Source: CAYJII01 sp964370225
GTDB taxonomy: Bacteria; Bacillota; Clostridia; Oscillospirales; Ruminococcaceae
NCBI GenBank assembly: GCA_964370225.1
Contig: CAYJII010000024.1
Span: 1 to 38,194 of the forward strand
DNA length: 38,194 bases
Reading direction: 5' to 3'
Both the position numbers and the translations under genes were made by a program. Under the pieces are notes generated by a model that worked only from the letters and a program-made list of their open reading frames with translations, had not been told where the DNA came from and made no database searches. This document shows positions 1 to 10,700 of the stretch, piece by piece (position 1 is the first letter of the stretch; every line of letters starts with the position of its first letter).

Positions 1-676
1 TGATTGTGAAAACGTCCTCAACAGGCATTAGGAAAGGAAGGTCAGCTTTTCTTTCAGGAGTTGGGATAAAGCTGTCAACAGCTTCCATCAACTCGATGAT
101 GCATTTGAACTCTTCGTTGCTAGTATCGTCGCTAGCTTCTAGAGCTTTAAGGCCAGAACCTCTGATGATTGGAGTATCATCACCTGGGAATTCGTATTCG
201 TTTAGTAGGTCACGGATTTCCATTTCTACTAATTCTAGTAATTCTTCGTCATCCACTTGGTCAACTTTGTTCATGAAAACAACGATGTGTGGAACGCCAA
301 CTTGGCGTGAAAGTAGGATATGCTCACGAGTTTGTGGCATAGGTCCGTCAGAAGCGGATACAACAAGGATAGCTCCGTCCATTTGAGCAGCACCAGTGAT
401 CATGTTTTTAACGTAGTCAGCATGTCCAGGGCAGTCAACGTGAGCGTAGTGACGGTTGTCAGTTTCGTACTCAACGTGAGCTGTGTTGATTGTGATACCA
501 CGTTCTCTTTCTTCTGGAGCTTTGTCGATCATTGAGTAGTCCTCAAATTTCGCTTGTCCTTTAAGTGCTAGAACTTTTGTGATAGCAGCAGTAAGTGTTG
601 TTTTACCATGGTCAACGTGTCCGATAGTACCAATGTTAACGTGCGGTTTATTTCTTTCAAATTTAGCTTTTGCCAT
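1..676 (-). CDS. tuf: Elongation factor Tu, N-terminal part (cut by window start)
   Basis: EF-Tu carries aminoacyl-tRNA to the ribosomal A site as a GTP complex in the cytoplasm. About 225 N-terminal residues of an expected ~397 are present; the rest lies beyond base 1. Visible motifs are the P-loop GHVDHGKTT near residue 19, the switch I segment ERERGITIN, the G3 motif DCPGH, and the G4 motif NKVD. The reading begins MAKAKFERNKPHVN, the usual EF-Tu start, with GGGAGG a few bases upstream of the ATG. It is the last gene of the rpoB-rpoC-rpsL-rpsG-fusA-tuf order, 89 bases after fusA. I saw no clear promoter in that gap, so it is probably co-transcribed with fusA. The truncation is an edge effect, not a broken gene. 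Confidence 0.98.
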   Translation of the reverse strand, partial: MAKAKFERNKPHVNIGTIGHVDHGKTTLTAAITKVLALKGQAKFEDYSMIDKAPEERERGITINTAHVEYETDNRHYAHVDCPGHADYVKNMITGAAQMDGAILVVSASDGPMPQTREHILLSRQVGVPHIVVFMNKVDQVDDEELLELVEMEIRDLLNEYEFPGDDTPIIRGSGLKALEASDDTSNEEFKCIIELMEAVDSFIPTPERKADLPFLMPVEDVFTI

Positions 677-765
677 TATGAATGTCCTCCCTTTGATTTT
701 AAATTATATTTTACTCATATTTTAACAAGTATTTAGCAAAAATACAAGTACATTTTGTAAAAAAA

Positions 766-2847
766 TTAATCTTTTTTCGCTCTTGTGCTCATGATTTTTT
801 CTGAAATTGATTTTGGAACTTGCATGTAATGGCTAGGTTCCATTGAATATTGTCCACGGCCTTGAGTTTTTGAACGCAAGTCATTTGAATATCCGAACAT
901 GTCAGAAAGAGGTATGAACGCATTAATTTGTTGCGCTCCACCACGAGCTTCCATTCCTTGAACTTGTCCACGACGAGAGTTGATATCGCCGATAACGTCG
1001 CCCATGTAGTCCTCAGGAACTACAACAACAACTTTCATGATAGGTTCTAGAATGATTGAACCGCCTTTTCTCATAGCTTCTTTAAAAGCCATAGAACCAG
1101 CAATTTTAAATGCCATTTCAGATGAGTCAACATCATGGTAAGAACCATCATAAAGCTCAACTTTAACGTCAACTACAGGGTATCCTGCAAGAATACCTGC
1201 TTGCATTGCGCCTTGAATTCCGTTGTCAACAGCTGGGATGTATTCTTTTGGAATAGAACCACCAACGATAACGTTTTTGAATTCGTAGCCTGCACCTGAC
1301 TCGTTTGGAGAAACTCTAAGTTTAACGTGACCATATTGACCTTTACCACCAGATTGTCTAGCGTATTTTTGGTCAATGTCAGTAGCTGCCGTAATAGTTT
1401 CTTTGTAAGCAACTTGAGGAGCACCAACATTAGCTTCTACTTTAAACTCTCTCATCATACGGTCAACGATGATTTCAAGGTGAAGCTCACCCATTCCCGC
1501 GATGATAGTTTGTCCTGTTTCTTCGTCAGTATAAGTTTTGAAAGTTGGGTCTTCTTCAGCAAGTTTTGATAAAGCAATACCCATTTTTTCTTGACCTGCT
1601 TTTGTTTTCGGCTCGATAGCAAGCGAAATAACAGGTTCTGGGAATTCCATTGACTCAAGAATAATCGGATTTTTCTTGTCACAAAGTGTATCCCCTGTAG
1701 TAGTATTTTTTAATCCTACTGCAGCTGCGATATCACCAGCATAACAAGTTTCGATATCTTGACGACTATTTGCGTGCATTTGTAGTATACGACCGATTCT
1801 CTCGTTATTATCTTTTGAGGAGTTGTATACTGCTGTACCAGCATCAATTTTACCTGAATAAACTCTAAAGAAGCAGAGTTTTCCCACGAATGGGTCAGTA
1901 GCAATTTTGAATGCAAGCGCTGCAAATGGTTGGTTGTCATCAGATGGTCTAGTTTCTTCTTCGTCAGTGTCAGGGTTAATACCTTTAATGTCATCTACAT
2001 CAGTAGGTGCAGGCATGTAAGCGATAACAGCATCTAGAAGTTTTTGAACACCTTTGTTTTTGTATGAAGTTCCGCAAATTACAGGAACGATTGAGTTAGA
2101 AATAGTACCTTTTCTCAAAGCTGTTTTGATTTCTTCGATAGTAAATTCTTCACCCTCTAGATATTTCATCATTAGCTCTTCGTCTTGGTCAGCAACTGCT
2201 TCAATCAGTTTGCCTCTGAATTCGTTTGCTTTTTCTTGCAAATCAGCAGGAATTTCAGTTTCTTCCATTTCTTTTCCCATGTCATCCTTGTAAATAGTTG
2301 CTTTCATTTCAACTAAGTCAATGATTCCTTTAAAGTCAGACTCAGCGCCTATCGGTAATTGGATAGGTACTGCGTTACATTTTAGTCTTGAAAGCATCAT
2401 GTCTAGTACATTATAAAAATCTGCACCCATGATGTCCATTTTATTAATATAAGCCATTCTCGGCACGCGGTATTTGTCAGCTTGACGCCAAACTGTTTCC
2501 GATTGAGGTTCTACTCCGCCTTTAGCACAAAAAACAGTAACAGATCCATCAAGAACTCTTAAAGAACGCTCAACTTCAACTGTGAAGTCAACGTGTCCAG
2601 GTGTGTCGATGATGTTAACTCTGTGCCCATCCCAGAATGCAGTAGTAGCAGCAGAAGTAATTGTGATACCTCTTTCTTGCTCTTGCTCCATCCAGTCCAT
2701 TGTAGCGGCACCTTCATGAACTTCCCCTATTTTACGGTTTACACCAGTATAATAAAGAATACGCTCAGTAGTAGTAGTTTTACCCGCATCAATGTGAGCC
2801 ATGATACCGATATTACGAGTTAGCTCAAGTGATACTTCTCTTGGCAT
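766..2847 (-). CDS. fusA: Elongation factor G
   Basis: EF-G is the ribosomal translocase GTPase, which also helps recycle ribosomes with RRF. The 693-residue length is normal. The G domain shows the P-loop AHIDAGKTTTTERILYY near residue 18, RGITITSAATT in switch I, DTPGHVDF (G3) and NKMD (G4). Domains II to V follow, including the conserved HVDF and GQYGHVKL segments and a C-terminal region ending in MSTRAKKD. The ATG is preceded by AAGGAGA. The gene lies 47 bases downstream of rpsG and upstream of tuf in the str cluster, so ribosomal proteins and factors are expected to be made together. Nothing suggests a second paralog or a fusidic-acid-resistant type, although specific resistance positions were not compared. 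Confidence 0.98.
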   Translation of the reverse strand: MPREVSLELTRNIGIMAHIDAGKTTTTERILYYTGVNRKIGEVHEGAATMDWMEQEQERGITITSAATTAFWDGHRVNIIDTPGHVDFTVEVERSLRVLDGSVTVFCAKGGVEPQSETVWRQADKYRVPRMAYINKMDIMGADFYNVLDMMLSRLKCNAVPIQLPIGAESDFKGIIDLVEMKATIYKDDMGKEMEETEIPADLQEKANEFRGKLIEAVADQDEELMMKYLEGEEFTIEEIKTALRKGTISNSIVPVICGTSYKNKGVQKLLDAVIAYMPAPTDVDDIKGINPDTDEEETRPSDDNQPFAALAFKIATDPFVGKLCFFRVYSGKIDAGTAVYNSSKDNNERIGRILQMHANSRQDIETCYAGDIAAAVGLKNTTTGDTLCDKKNPIILESMEFPEPVISLAIEPKTKAGQEKMGIALSKLAEEDPTFKTYTDEETGQTIIAGMGELHLEIIVDRMMREFKVEANVGAPQVAYKETITAATDIDQKYARQSGGKGQYGHVKLRVSPNESGAGYEFKNVIVGGSIPKEYIPAVDNGIQGAMQAGILAGYPVVDVKVELYDGSYHDVDSSEMAFKIAGSMAFKEAMRKGGSIILEPIMKVVVVVPEDYMGDVIGDINSRRGQVQGMEARGGAQQINAFIPLSDMFGYSNDLRSKTQGRGQYSMEPSHYMQVPKSISEKIMSTRAKKD

Positions 2848-2894
2848 AATATATCTCCTTAATTTTTTACAATTATTGATAATATCTTAATTTA

Positions 2895-3365
2895 TTACCA
2901 TCTGTAATGTGCGAATGCTTTGTTAGCCTCAGCCATTCTGTGCGTATCTTCACGTTTTTTGCACGCACCGCCTGTGCCATTAATTGCATCCATAATTTCT
3001 CCCGCAAGACGTTCTTTCATGGTTTTTTCTCCACGGTTTCTTGCGTAAGATGTTAACCATCTTAATCCCAATGTAAGTTTTCTTTCTGGTCTAACTTCCA
3101 TTGGTACTTGATAAGTTGCTCCACCCACTCTTCTTGCTTTAACTTCAAGCAACGGCATAATATTCTCCATCGCTTGGTCAAAAGCTTCAAGTGGATCTTT
3201 GTCAGTTTTTTCTTTTACTATATCAAACGCACCATATACAATTTTTTGTGCAACACCTTTTTTACCATCAAGCATGATGTTATTAACAAGACGTGTTACC
3301 AAAGTTGAGCTGTATAACGGATCTTGCAAAACTTCGCGTTTTGCTACTTTACCTCTTCTTGGCAT
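2895..3365 (-). CDS. rpsG: 30S ribosomal protein S7
   Basis: S7 nucleates assembly of the 30S head by binding the 3' major domain of 16S rRNA and contacts tRNA near the E site. The chosen start gives MPRRGKVAKREV and 156 residues, the standard bacterial length. A longer in-frame extension of six residues upstream is rejected because it would run through the ribosome binding site GAAGGAGGG that sits just before this ATG. The conserved segments GGATYQVPMEVRPER and KKREDTHRMAEANKAFAHYRW-type end are visible. It lies between rpsL and fusA. In E. coli S7 represses its own translation through the S12-S7 intercistronic region; the 135-base gap here has palindromes that could play a comparable role, but that is inference. 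Confidence 0.98.
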   Translation of the reverse strand: MPRRGKVAKREVLQDPLYSSTLVTRLVNNIMLDGKKGVAQKIVYGAFDIVKEKTDKDPLEAFDQAMENIMPLLEVKARRVGGATYQVPMEVRPERKLTLGLRWLTSYARNRGEKTMKERLAGEIMDAINGTGGACKKREDTHRMAEANKAFAHYRW

Positions 3366-3385
3366 TTGACTTCCCTCCTTCACAT

Positions 3386-3454
3386 AATGATATCATTGGT
3401 ACTCGAAAGTGATTACTCCCGCTTGCCATCTAAGGTAACATTTATATATAAATG
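3386..3454 (-). promoter_or_regulatory. Palindromes in the rpsL-rpsG intercistronic region
   Basis: Two perfect palindromes lie between rpsL and rpsG: AATGATATCATT at 3386-3397, a few bases upstream of the rpsG ribosome binding site, and CATTTATATATAAATG at 3439-3454. In RNA both can fold and could affect rpsG translation. S7 autoregulation through this intercistronic region is known in E. coli; that the same happens here is only a hypothesis. Confidence 0.35.
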
Positions 3455-3500
3455 CCACTTTATGGCCTAACAATTTCATCATAAATTAATTAGTTGCCGC

Positions 3501-3926
3501 TTATTTTGCAGCTCCTGCTTTTGGACGTTTTGTTCCGTATTTAGAACGTGAACGCATTCTGTTGTTAACGCCTTGTGCATCAAGTGTACCACGCACAATA
3601 TGATAACGACAACCTGGTAAGTCTTTTACACGACCACCACGGATAAGCACAACGCTATGTTCTTGTAAGTTATGACCGATTCCTGGAATGTAAGCTGTAA
3701 CCTCATGTCCATTAGTTAGTCTAACCCTTGCAATTTTTCTAAGCGCTGAGTTTGGTTTTTTAGGTGTTTTTGTTCTTACTGAAGTACAAACTCCACGTTT
3801 TTGTGGCGCTGATTGGTCAATAACAAGTTTTTTCTTTGAGTTATAACCTTTTTGCAGAGCCGGAGCAGTAGATTTCTTTGTAGAAACATCTCTACCTTTA
3901 CGTACCAACTGGTTAAATGTAGGCAT
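3501..3926 (-). CDS. rpsL: 30S ribosomal protein S12
   Basis: S12 sits at the decoding centre of the 30S subunit and influences accuracy and streptomycin response. The 141-residue protein starts MPTFNQLVRKGR and carries the signature TPKKPNSALRKIARVRL and the PGIGHNLQEHS loop. The lysines corresponding to the classic streptomycin-resistance positions (in KKPNS and in the VKDLPG segment) appear as the sensitive-type residues, read by eye. The ATG follows AGGAGGTGCGAT-type spacing, a strong ribosome binding site. It is the first ribosomal gene after rpoC. A 198-base gap separates it from rpoC with a hairpin inside, and no L7Ae-like gene occurs between the two. Confidence 0.98.
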   Translation of the reverse strand: MPTFNQLVRKGRDVSTKKSTAPALQKGYNSKKKLVIDQSAPQKRGVCTSVRTKTPKKPNSALRKIARVRLTNGHEVTAYIPGIGHNLQEHSVVLIRGGRVKDLPGCRYHIVRGTLDAQGVNNRMRSRSKYGTKRPKAGAAK

Positions 3927-3998
3927 ATCGCACCTCCTTCTAAAAATTATATATCTAATAAATAACGCCGAAATAGCGATTATTTAGTAAATAACAAG

Positions 3999-4040
3999 AC
4001 ATCACGCATAAAGAAATTTTCACTTCTTTATGCGGGATGT
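3999..4040 (-). terminator. Hairpin between rpoC and rpsL (attenuator, processing site or partial terminator)
   Basis: An 11-bp perfect stem (CGCATAAAGAA against TTCTTTATGCG, 8-base loop) is extended by ACATC/GATGT after one mismatch, giving a 17-bp arm. On the minus strand the sequence after the stem is only moderately U-rich (CTTGTTATTT), so it is not a textbook terminator. Its place between rpoC and the ribosomal genes would allow partial termination or RNase processing that sets different levels for polymerase and ribosomal proteins. The structure is seen; the role is inferred. Confidence 0.5.
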
Positions 4041-4124
4041 AGGAAATATTTTTCCCAATCTCTTTAATTAAACACTATAAATGTGATTTTGTCAATCTTT
4101 TTTCTGTGTAATATTTGAAATTTG

Positions 4125-7100
4125 TTATAATTCTTCAATACTTGTACCCATTGTGGCTTGTAAAGCGGGATTTTGCACAACTTCTACATTTGTGTAGCAT
4201 GGCATTCCTGTTCCAGCAGGTACTAGCTTACCGATGATAACATTTTCCTTCAGCCCGATAAGCGGATCAACTTTTCCTTTAATCGCAGCTTCGGTAAGAA
4301 CTCTTGTTGTTTCTTGGAAAGATGCAGCCGATAAGAATGAATCTGTAGCAAGTGAAGCTTTCGTGATACCAAGTAGCAATGGTTGGATTTCCGCTTTTTT
4401 CAGATCAACTTCACCAGCTTTAATTCTAGCTTTAATTTCTCTGTTAGCAGCTCTTACCTCTGCACGGTCAACAAGTCCGCCTGGTAGCAAGTTTGTATCC
4501 CCACTATCTGCAACTTTAACTTTTCTCATCATTTGTTTAACGATAACTTCGATATGTTTATCGTTGGTGTCAACCCCTTGCATTCTATAAACTTTTTGAA
4601 CCTCTGTGATTAAGTAGTTTTGAACTGCTTCTTCACCAAGAATCGCAAGTATATCATGTGGATTAACTGAGCCCTCTGTCAGCGCCGCGCCTTTTTTAAC
4701 GTAATCGCCTTCATGAACTCTTATTCTATAGCCATACGGAATTTGATATTGTCTTTCATCTCCGTCATCAGCTGTTATAAATATATTTTTTGTACGCTTG
4801 ATATCTTCAAATCTTGCCTTACCATCGATTTCAGAAATGATTGATGCAGCTTTTGGTTTTCTGCCCTCAAACAGCTCCTCAACCCTTGGAAGACCTTGCG
4901 TGATATCTTCAGCAGATGCGATACCACCCGTGTGGAAAGTACGCATTGTAAGCTGTGTACCTGGCTCACCGATTGATTGCGCCGCGATAATACCAACAGC
5001 TTCACCCACTGCAATCGGTTTGCCGTTTGCAAGGTTTGCACCATAGCATTTGCAGCATACGCCTTGTTTTGACTCACAAGCCAAAATTGAGCGAATCATA
5101 ATTCTTTCTACGCCGCAAGCTTCGATTTTCGCAACATCTTTTTCATCGATAAGTTTTTCTTTTGATATTAAAATTTCGCCTGTTTTCGGATCTTTGAAAT
5201 CCTCAACTAAATAGCGACCATACATTCTATCTACTAGTGGCTCAATAAGCTCTTTACCTTGTTTAATTGCATAAACTTCTATTCCCTCTGAAGTTCCACA
5301 GTCGTCCTGTCTTACAACAACATCTTGTGAAACGTCAACAAGACGTCTTGTTAGGTAACCTGAGTCAGCAGTTCTAAGCGCTGTATCGGCAAGACCTTTT
5401 CTCGCACCACGTGATGAGATGAAGTATTCAAGGATGTTTAGCCCCTCACGATAGTTAGCTCTGATTGGGATTTCGATTGTCGTACCAGCTGTATTAGCGA
5501 TAAGACCCCTCATTCCAGCAAGCTGTCTAATCTGATTGATACTACCCCTCGCTCCTGAATCAGCCATCATGTAAATTGGATTGTATCTATCCAAGTTCGC
5601 TTGTAGCGCATCAGTAACTTTATCTGTACAAGAACTCCAAGTTTCCAGCACAAGTTTGTATCTTTCATCGTCGGAGATAAGACCCATTTCAAATTGTTCT
5701 GTGATATCTTCGATAACACTCTCAGCCTCAGCCAAATATTCTTTCTTTTCAGGTGGTACCGAAGCATCACAAACTGCAACGGTTACAGCGCCCTTAGTAG
5801 AATATTTAAACCCTAATGCTTTGATTTTATCAAGAACTTCAGACGTATTAGCTGTTCCATGCACTCTAATGCATTTATCAACAATTTCGCCAAGTTGTTT
5901 TTTCTTAACTAAGAAAGAAATCTCAAGGTCAAATTGATTTTCACTGTTAGTTCTATCAACAAAACCTAAGTCTTGTGGGATTGGTTCGTTGAAAATCATA
6001 CGCCCTACAGTCGTATTAATTAGCTTGCTGATTTTTTTCTCGCCAACTTGTTTTGACACTCTAACTTTAACTTTAGCGTGAAGTGAAACCTCACCAAGTT
6101 GATACGCCATATAAGCTTCGTTAAAGTCTCTGAAGACTTTTCCTTCGCCTAAGTCGTTATCTTTTTCTAGAGTTAGGTAGTACGCACCAAGCACCATATC
6201 CTGTGAAGGAACCGCAACAGGACGTCCGTCCGATGGTTTTAGCAGGTTGTTTGCTGCAAGCATCAAGAACCTAGCTTCTGCTTGTGCTTCTGCGGATAAT
6301 GGAACGTGAACCGCCATTTGGTCACCGTCAAAGTCAGCGTTATATGCTGTACAAACAAGTGGATGAAGTTTTAGCGCCTTACCTTCAACTAAGATTGGTT
6401 CAAAAGCTTGAATTCCAAGTCTGTGAAGTGTCGGTGCACGGTTTAGAAGTACTGGGTGATTTTTAATAACAATTTCTAGTGCATCCCAAACTTCTTCTTT
6501 TGAACGCTCAACCATTTTTCTAGCGCTTTTGATATTGTTAGCTTGATTTGTTTCAACCAAACGTTTCATAACAAATGGTTTGAATAGCTCAAGTGCCATA
6601 TCTTTTGGCAAACCACATTGGTACATTTTTAGCTCAGGGCCTACAACGATAACGCTACGACCAGAATAGTCAACACGTTTTCCAAGTAGGTTTTGTCTAA
6701 AGCGACCTTGTTTACCTTTTAGCATGTCAGATAAAGATTTTAGTGGTCTGTTGTTAGGGCCTGTAACAGGTCTGCCGCGTCTACCGTTATCGATAAGCGC
6801 ATCAACTGCTTCTTGCAGCATTCTTTTCTCATTTCTGATAATGATATCAGGAGCAGCAAGTTGTAATAATCTTTTTAGACGATTATTTCTATTGATAACT
6901 CTTCTATATAAGTCATTCAAGTCAGAAGTCGCAAAACGTCCTCCATCTAATTGAACCATTGGTCTGATATCCGGTGGGATTACAGGCACAACGTCAAGCA
7001 CCATCCACTCAGGACGGTTGCCAGAAGTTCTAAGCGCTTCTACTACTTCAAGTCTTTTTAGAAGTCTTACTCTTTTTTGTCCGCTAGCAGTGTCTAACGC

Positions 7101-7676
7101 GCCTTTGATGTCAGCAGACATTTTCTCAAGATCCATTTCCTCAAGCAGCTTTTTAATGGATTCAGCACCCATTCCTGCTTCGAAACCGTCAGAATATTTC
7201 TCACGCATGTCAGAATATTCTTTTTCAGTTAGCAACTGGTATTTTTCAAGCACTGTTTCTTTTGGATCGATAACAATATATTTTGAGAAATATAATACTT
7301 CTTCCAAACGGCGTGGGGAAATATCAAGAATTAAACCCATTCTTGATGGTATCCCTTTGAAATACCATATATGTGATACTGGTGCAGCTAGTTGAATATG
7401 CCCCATTCTTTCACGACGCACTTTACTTCTTGTAACTTCAACGCCACATTTATCACAGATTTTACCTTTATAACGCAGTCTTTTGTATTTACCACAGTGG
7501 CATTCCCAGTCTTTTTGCGGACCAAAAATACACTCGCAGAACAAACCGCCTTTTTCAGGCTTTAGCGTACGGTAATTTATAGTTTCGGGTTTTTCCACTT
7601 CGCCATGTGACCATTCAAGCACTTGCTCAGGGGAAGAAAGCCCTATTTTAATTGATTCAAACACATTAAATTCCAT
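4125..7676 (-). CDS. rpoC: DNA-directed RNA polymerase subunit beta'
   Basis: The beta' subunit forms the clamp and half of the active site of RNA polymerase. The 1183-residue length fits Firmicutes. The N-terminal zinc-binding region has CECIFG...ECHCGKYK...CDKCGVEV; the catalytic loop NADFDGDQMAVHVPL near residue 445 holds the Mg-binding aspartates; the second zinc site is around LACESKQGVCCKCYG; the trigger-loop/bridge-helix region includes IGEPGTQLTMRTFHTGG. The ATG follows GGAGGTTGTTAC. It is 123 bases downstream of rpoB and almost certainly shares its transcript. No large lineage-specific insertion is evident by length. No frameshift or missing catalytic residue was noticed. Confidence 0.99.
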   Translation of the reverse strand: MEFNVFESIKIGLSSPEQVLEWSHGEVEKPETINYRTLKPEKGGLFCECIFGPQKDWECHCGKYKRLRYKGKICDKCGVEVTRSKVRRERMGHIQLAAPVSHIWYFKGIPSRMGLILDISPRRLEEVLYFSKYIVIDPKETVLEKYQLLTEKEYSDMREKYSDGFEAGMGAESIKKLLEEMDLEKMSADIKGALDTASGQKRVRLLKRLEVVEALRTSGNRPEWMVLDVVPVIPPDIRPMVQLDGGRFATSDLNDLYRRVINRNNRLKRLLQLAAPDIIIRNEKRMLQEAVDALIDNGRRGRPVTGPNNRPLKSLSDMLKGKQGRFRQNLLGKRVDYSGRSVIVVGPELKMYQCGLPKDMALELFKPFVMKRLVETNQANNIKSARKMVERSKEEVWDALEIVIKNHPVLLNRAPTLHRLGIQAFEPILVEGKALKLHPLVCTAYNADFDGDQMAVHVPLSAEAQAEARFLMLAANNLLKPSDGRPVAVPSQDMVLGAYYLTLEKDNDLGEGKVFRDFNEAYMAYQLGEVSLHAKVKVRVSKQVGEKKISKLINTTVGRMIFNEPIPQDLGFVDRTNSENQFDLEISFLVKKKQLGEIVDKCIRVHGTANTSEVLDKIKALGFKYSTKGAVTVAVCDASVPPEKKEYLAEAESVIEDITEQFEMGLISDDERYKLVLETWSSCTDKVTDALQANLDRYNPIYMMADSGARGSINQIRQLAGMRGLIANTAGTTIEIPIRANYREGLNILEYFISSRGARKGLADTALRTADSGYLTRRLVDVSQDVVVRQDDCGTSEGIEVYAIKQGKELIEPLVDRMYGRYLVEDFKDPKTGEILISKEKLIDEKDVAKIEACGVERIMIRSILACESKQGVCCKCYGANLANGKPIAVGEAVGIIAAQSIGEPGTQLTMRTFHTGGIASAEDITQGLPRVEELFEGRKPKAASIISEIDGKARFEDIKRTKNIFITADDGDERQYQIPYGYRIRVHEGDYVKKGAALTEGSVNPHDILAILGEEAVQNYLITEVQKVYRMQGVDTNDKHIEVIVKQMMRKVKVADSGDTNLLPGGLVDRAEVRAANREIKARIKAGEVDLKKAEIQPLLLGITKASLATDSFLSAASFQETTRVLTEAAIKGKVDPLIGLKENVIIGKLVPAGTGMPCYTNVEVVQNPALQATMGTSIEEL

Positions 7677-7799
7677 GTAACAACCTCCATATTAACTTTA
7701 GCAACAATGCAGACATAATAAAATGTCCGCAAATTGCATTTTGGGAGTTTCAGACTAATTCATCTGAAAATTTAACTGAGCGATTAAAAACACAACACC

Positions 7800-10700
7800 T
7801 TAAAAATCAAAGTCATCGCCTTTTATATCGATTAAATCTTCGATGTTTTCATCTAATCCTAAGTCTAAACCGTCGTCAGACTCAGCAAAAAGTCCTTCTA
7901 ACAAATCAGGATTGAATGCTTCGTCATCTTCAAGCTCCACTTCTTCAACAGTGTATCCGTCGATTTCGATATTTTCCGGTTCTTCAAGAGTTTCTTCTTC
8001 CATCAGTACTGGTGAAATTACGAAATCATCATCTTCTTCGAAGTTTTGTTTTAAGTCTATTTCGTTGTTATCTTTATCAAGCACTCTAACATCGAGGCTC
8101 AGCGATTGTAATTCTTTTATTAGTACTTTAAATGACTCTGGGATACCAGGTCTAGGTACATTTTGACCTTTAACGATTGCTTCGTACGTTTTAACACGTC
8201 CAACAACGTCATCGGATTTTACAGTTAAGATTTCTTGCAATGTGTAAGCAGCACCATAAGCCTCAAGCGCCCAAACTTCCATCTCCCCAAATCTTTGTCC
8301 ACCAAATTGCGCTTTACCACCAAGTGGTTGTTGCGTAACTAGTGAGTATGGACCTGTGCTACGAGCATGGATTTTGTCATCAACCAAGTGATGTAGTTTG
8401 AGATAGTACATTATACCTACGGTTACAGGGTTATCAAATTTTTCACCTGTACGGCCGTCGTAAAGATCGGTTTTTCCGTCTTCACTCAAGTTTGCTTCAT
8501 TCAAAGCATCCCTGATGTCTTGCTCTCTTGCGCCATCAAATACCGAAGTCATAATCTTCCAACCGAGCGCTTTAGCTGCATATCCTAAATGCACTTCAAG
8601 CACCTGACCGATGTTCATACGAGATGGTACACCCAGTGGGTTTAACACGATGTCAAGCGGAGTTCCGTCCGGCAAGAACGGCATGTCTTCTTGTGGTAAA
8701 ATTCTGGAAACAACACCTTTATTCCCGTGACGTCCAGCCATTTTATCCCCAACGGAGATTTTTCTTTTTTGCGCGATGTAGCAACGTACAACCATGTTAA
8801 CGCCTGCACTTAGCTCGTCGCAGTTTTCTCTAGTAAATATTTTAACGTCAACGATAATTCCCGATTCACCATGCGGTACTTTCAAGGAAGTATCTCTAAC
8901 TTCTCTAGCTTTTTCGCCAAATATTGCTCTTAACAGTCTTTCCTCGGCAGTTAGCTCAGTTTCTCCTTTAGGAGTAACTTTACCTACTAAAATATCGCCT
9001 GCGCGCACTTCAGCACCGACTCTGATAATACCGTTTTCGTCCAAATCTTTAAGCGCATCTTCGCCGACATTCGGAATGTCTCTAGTAATTTCTTCAGGGC
9101 CAAGCTTCGTATCTCTAGCTTCAGTTTCATATTCTTCGATATGAATTGAAGTAAATACGTCGTCACGCACGATTTTTTCGTTAATCAAAACAGCATCCTC
9201 GTAGTTATAACCTTCCCAAGTCATAAACCCGATAAGCGCATTTTTTCCAAGTGCAATTTCGCCGTTTTCCGTTGCCGGTCCATCAGCCAAAACTTGCCCT
9301 TTTGTAATTCTGTCGCCTTTGTTTACGATTGGTTTTTGGTTTGTACAAGTACCTTGGTTTGAACGTAAGAACTTGATGATTTTATAAGGATGAGATGCGC
9401 CCTCATCGTCTTTGATAACGATTTCGTTCGCACTCACGCGGTCAACAACACCGTCATGATTACTCAAAACAACAACGCCTGAGTCAATCGCAGCTTTGTA
9501 TTCCATACCTGTACCAACGATAGGAGAATCCGTTTTCAGTAGCGGAACTGCTTGACGTTGCATGTTCGCGCCCATGAGCGCACGGTTTGTATCATCGTTT
9601 TCAAGGAAAGGAATCATAGCCGTTGCGATAGATACCACCATTTTTGGAGAAACGTCCATGTAATCAATCATGTCGCGGTCAATCTCTAAAATTTGGTCTC
9701 TGTAACGAGCTGTAACTCTTTTTCTTTTGAATTTGCCGTCTTCACTTAGCTCCTCATTCGCCTGAGCAACAATGTACTCATCCTCAACGTCAGCAGTCAT
9801 GTAAACTACTTCGCTTAGCACTTGGCCTGTCTCTTTATCAACTTTACGATAAGGGGCTTCGATGAAGCCGTATTCATTTATTCTTGCAAAAGATGCAAGA
9901 TATGAGATAAGACCGATGTTTGGTCCCTCAGGAGTTTCTATCGGACACATTCTTCCGTAGTGAGAATAGTGAACGTCACGAACTTCAAATCCAGCCCTAT
10001 CTCTGGAAAGACCACCAGGTCCCAACGCAGAAAGACGTCTTTTATGTGTAAGTTCAGCAAGTGGGTTAGTCTGATCCATGAACTGTGATAGCGGTGATGA
10101 GCCAAAAAACTCTTTTATCGCCGCAACTACAGGACGGATATTGATTAACGCTTGTGGAGTCACAACGTCCATATCTTGAGCTTGAAGTGTCATTCTTTCT
10201 CTGATAACGCGCTCCATTCTGCTAAAGCCAATTCTAAATTGGTTTTGCAAAAGTTCGCCAACAGAACGCAAACGTCTGTTGCCCAAGTGGTCGATATCGT
10301 CCACTAAGCCGATGTCGTTTGCTAAGTTATTAATGTAGTTGATTGACGCAAAAATATCGTCTTTAATAATATGTTTTGGAACAAGCTCATTTACTCTGTC
10401 TTTAACCATTTGTGTGATTTCTTCAGAGGAAGTTGCTTTGTCTAAAATATCTTTTAAGATTTTAAATCTAACTTTTTCAGTGATTCCACATTCTCTTGCA
10501 TCGATATCGATGAATTTTGTGATATCAACCATTCCATTAGAAATAACTTTTGCAGTTTTGTCTTCTTCACCAACATATAATGTTACTGAGCTAACACCTG
10601 CATCTTCGATTTCTTTTGCTACTTCTCTTGAGATTTTTTCGCCTTCTGACGCAATAATTTCACCAGTTAGCTCGTTTACAACGTTTTCCGCAAGAGTATG

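Noticed and set aside
6..535. Open frames on the plus strand at the left edge
   Set aside because: They are antisense to the N-terminal half of EF-Tu, whose motifs are unmistakable.
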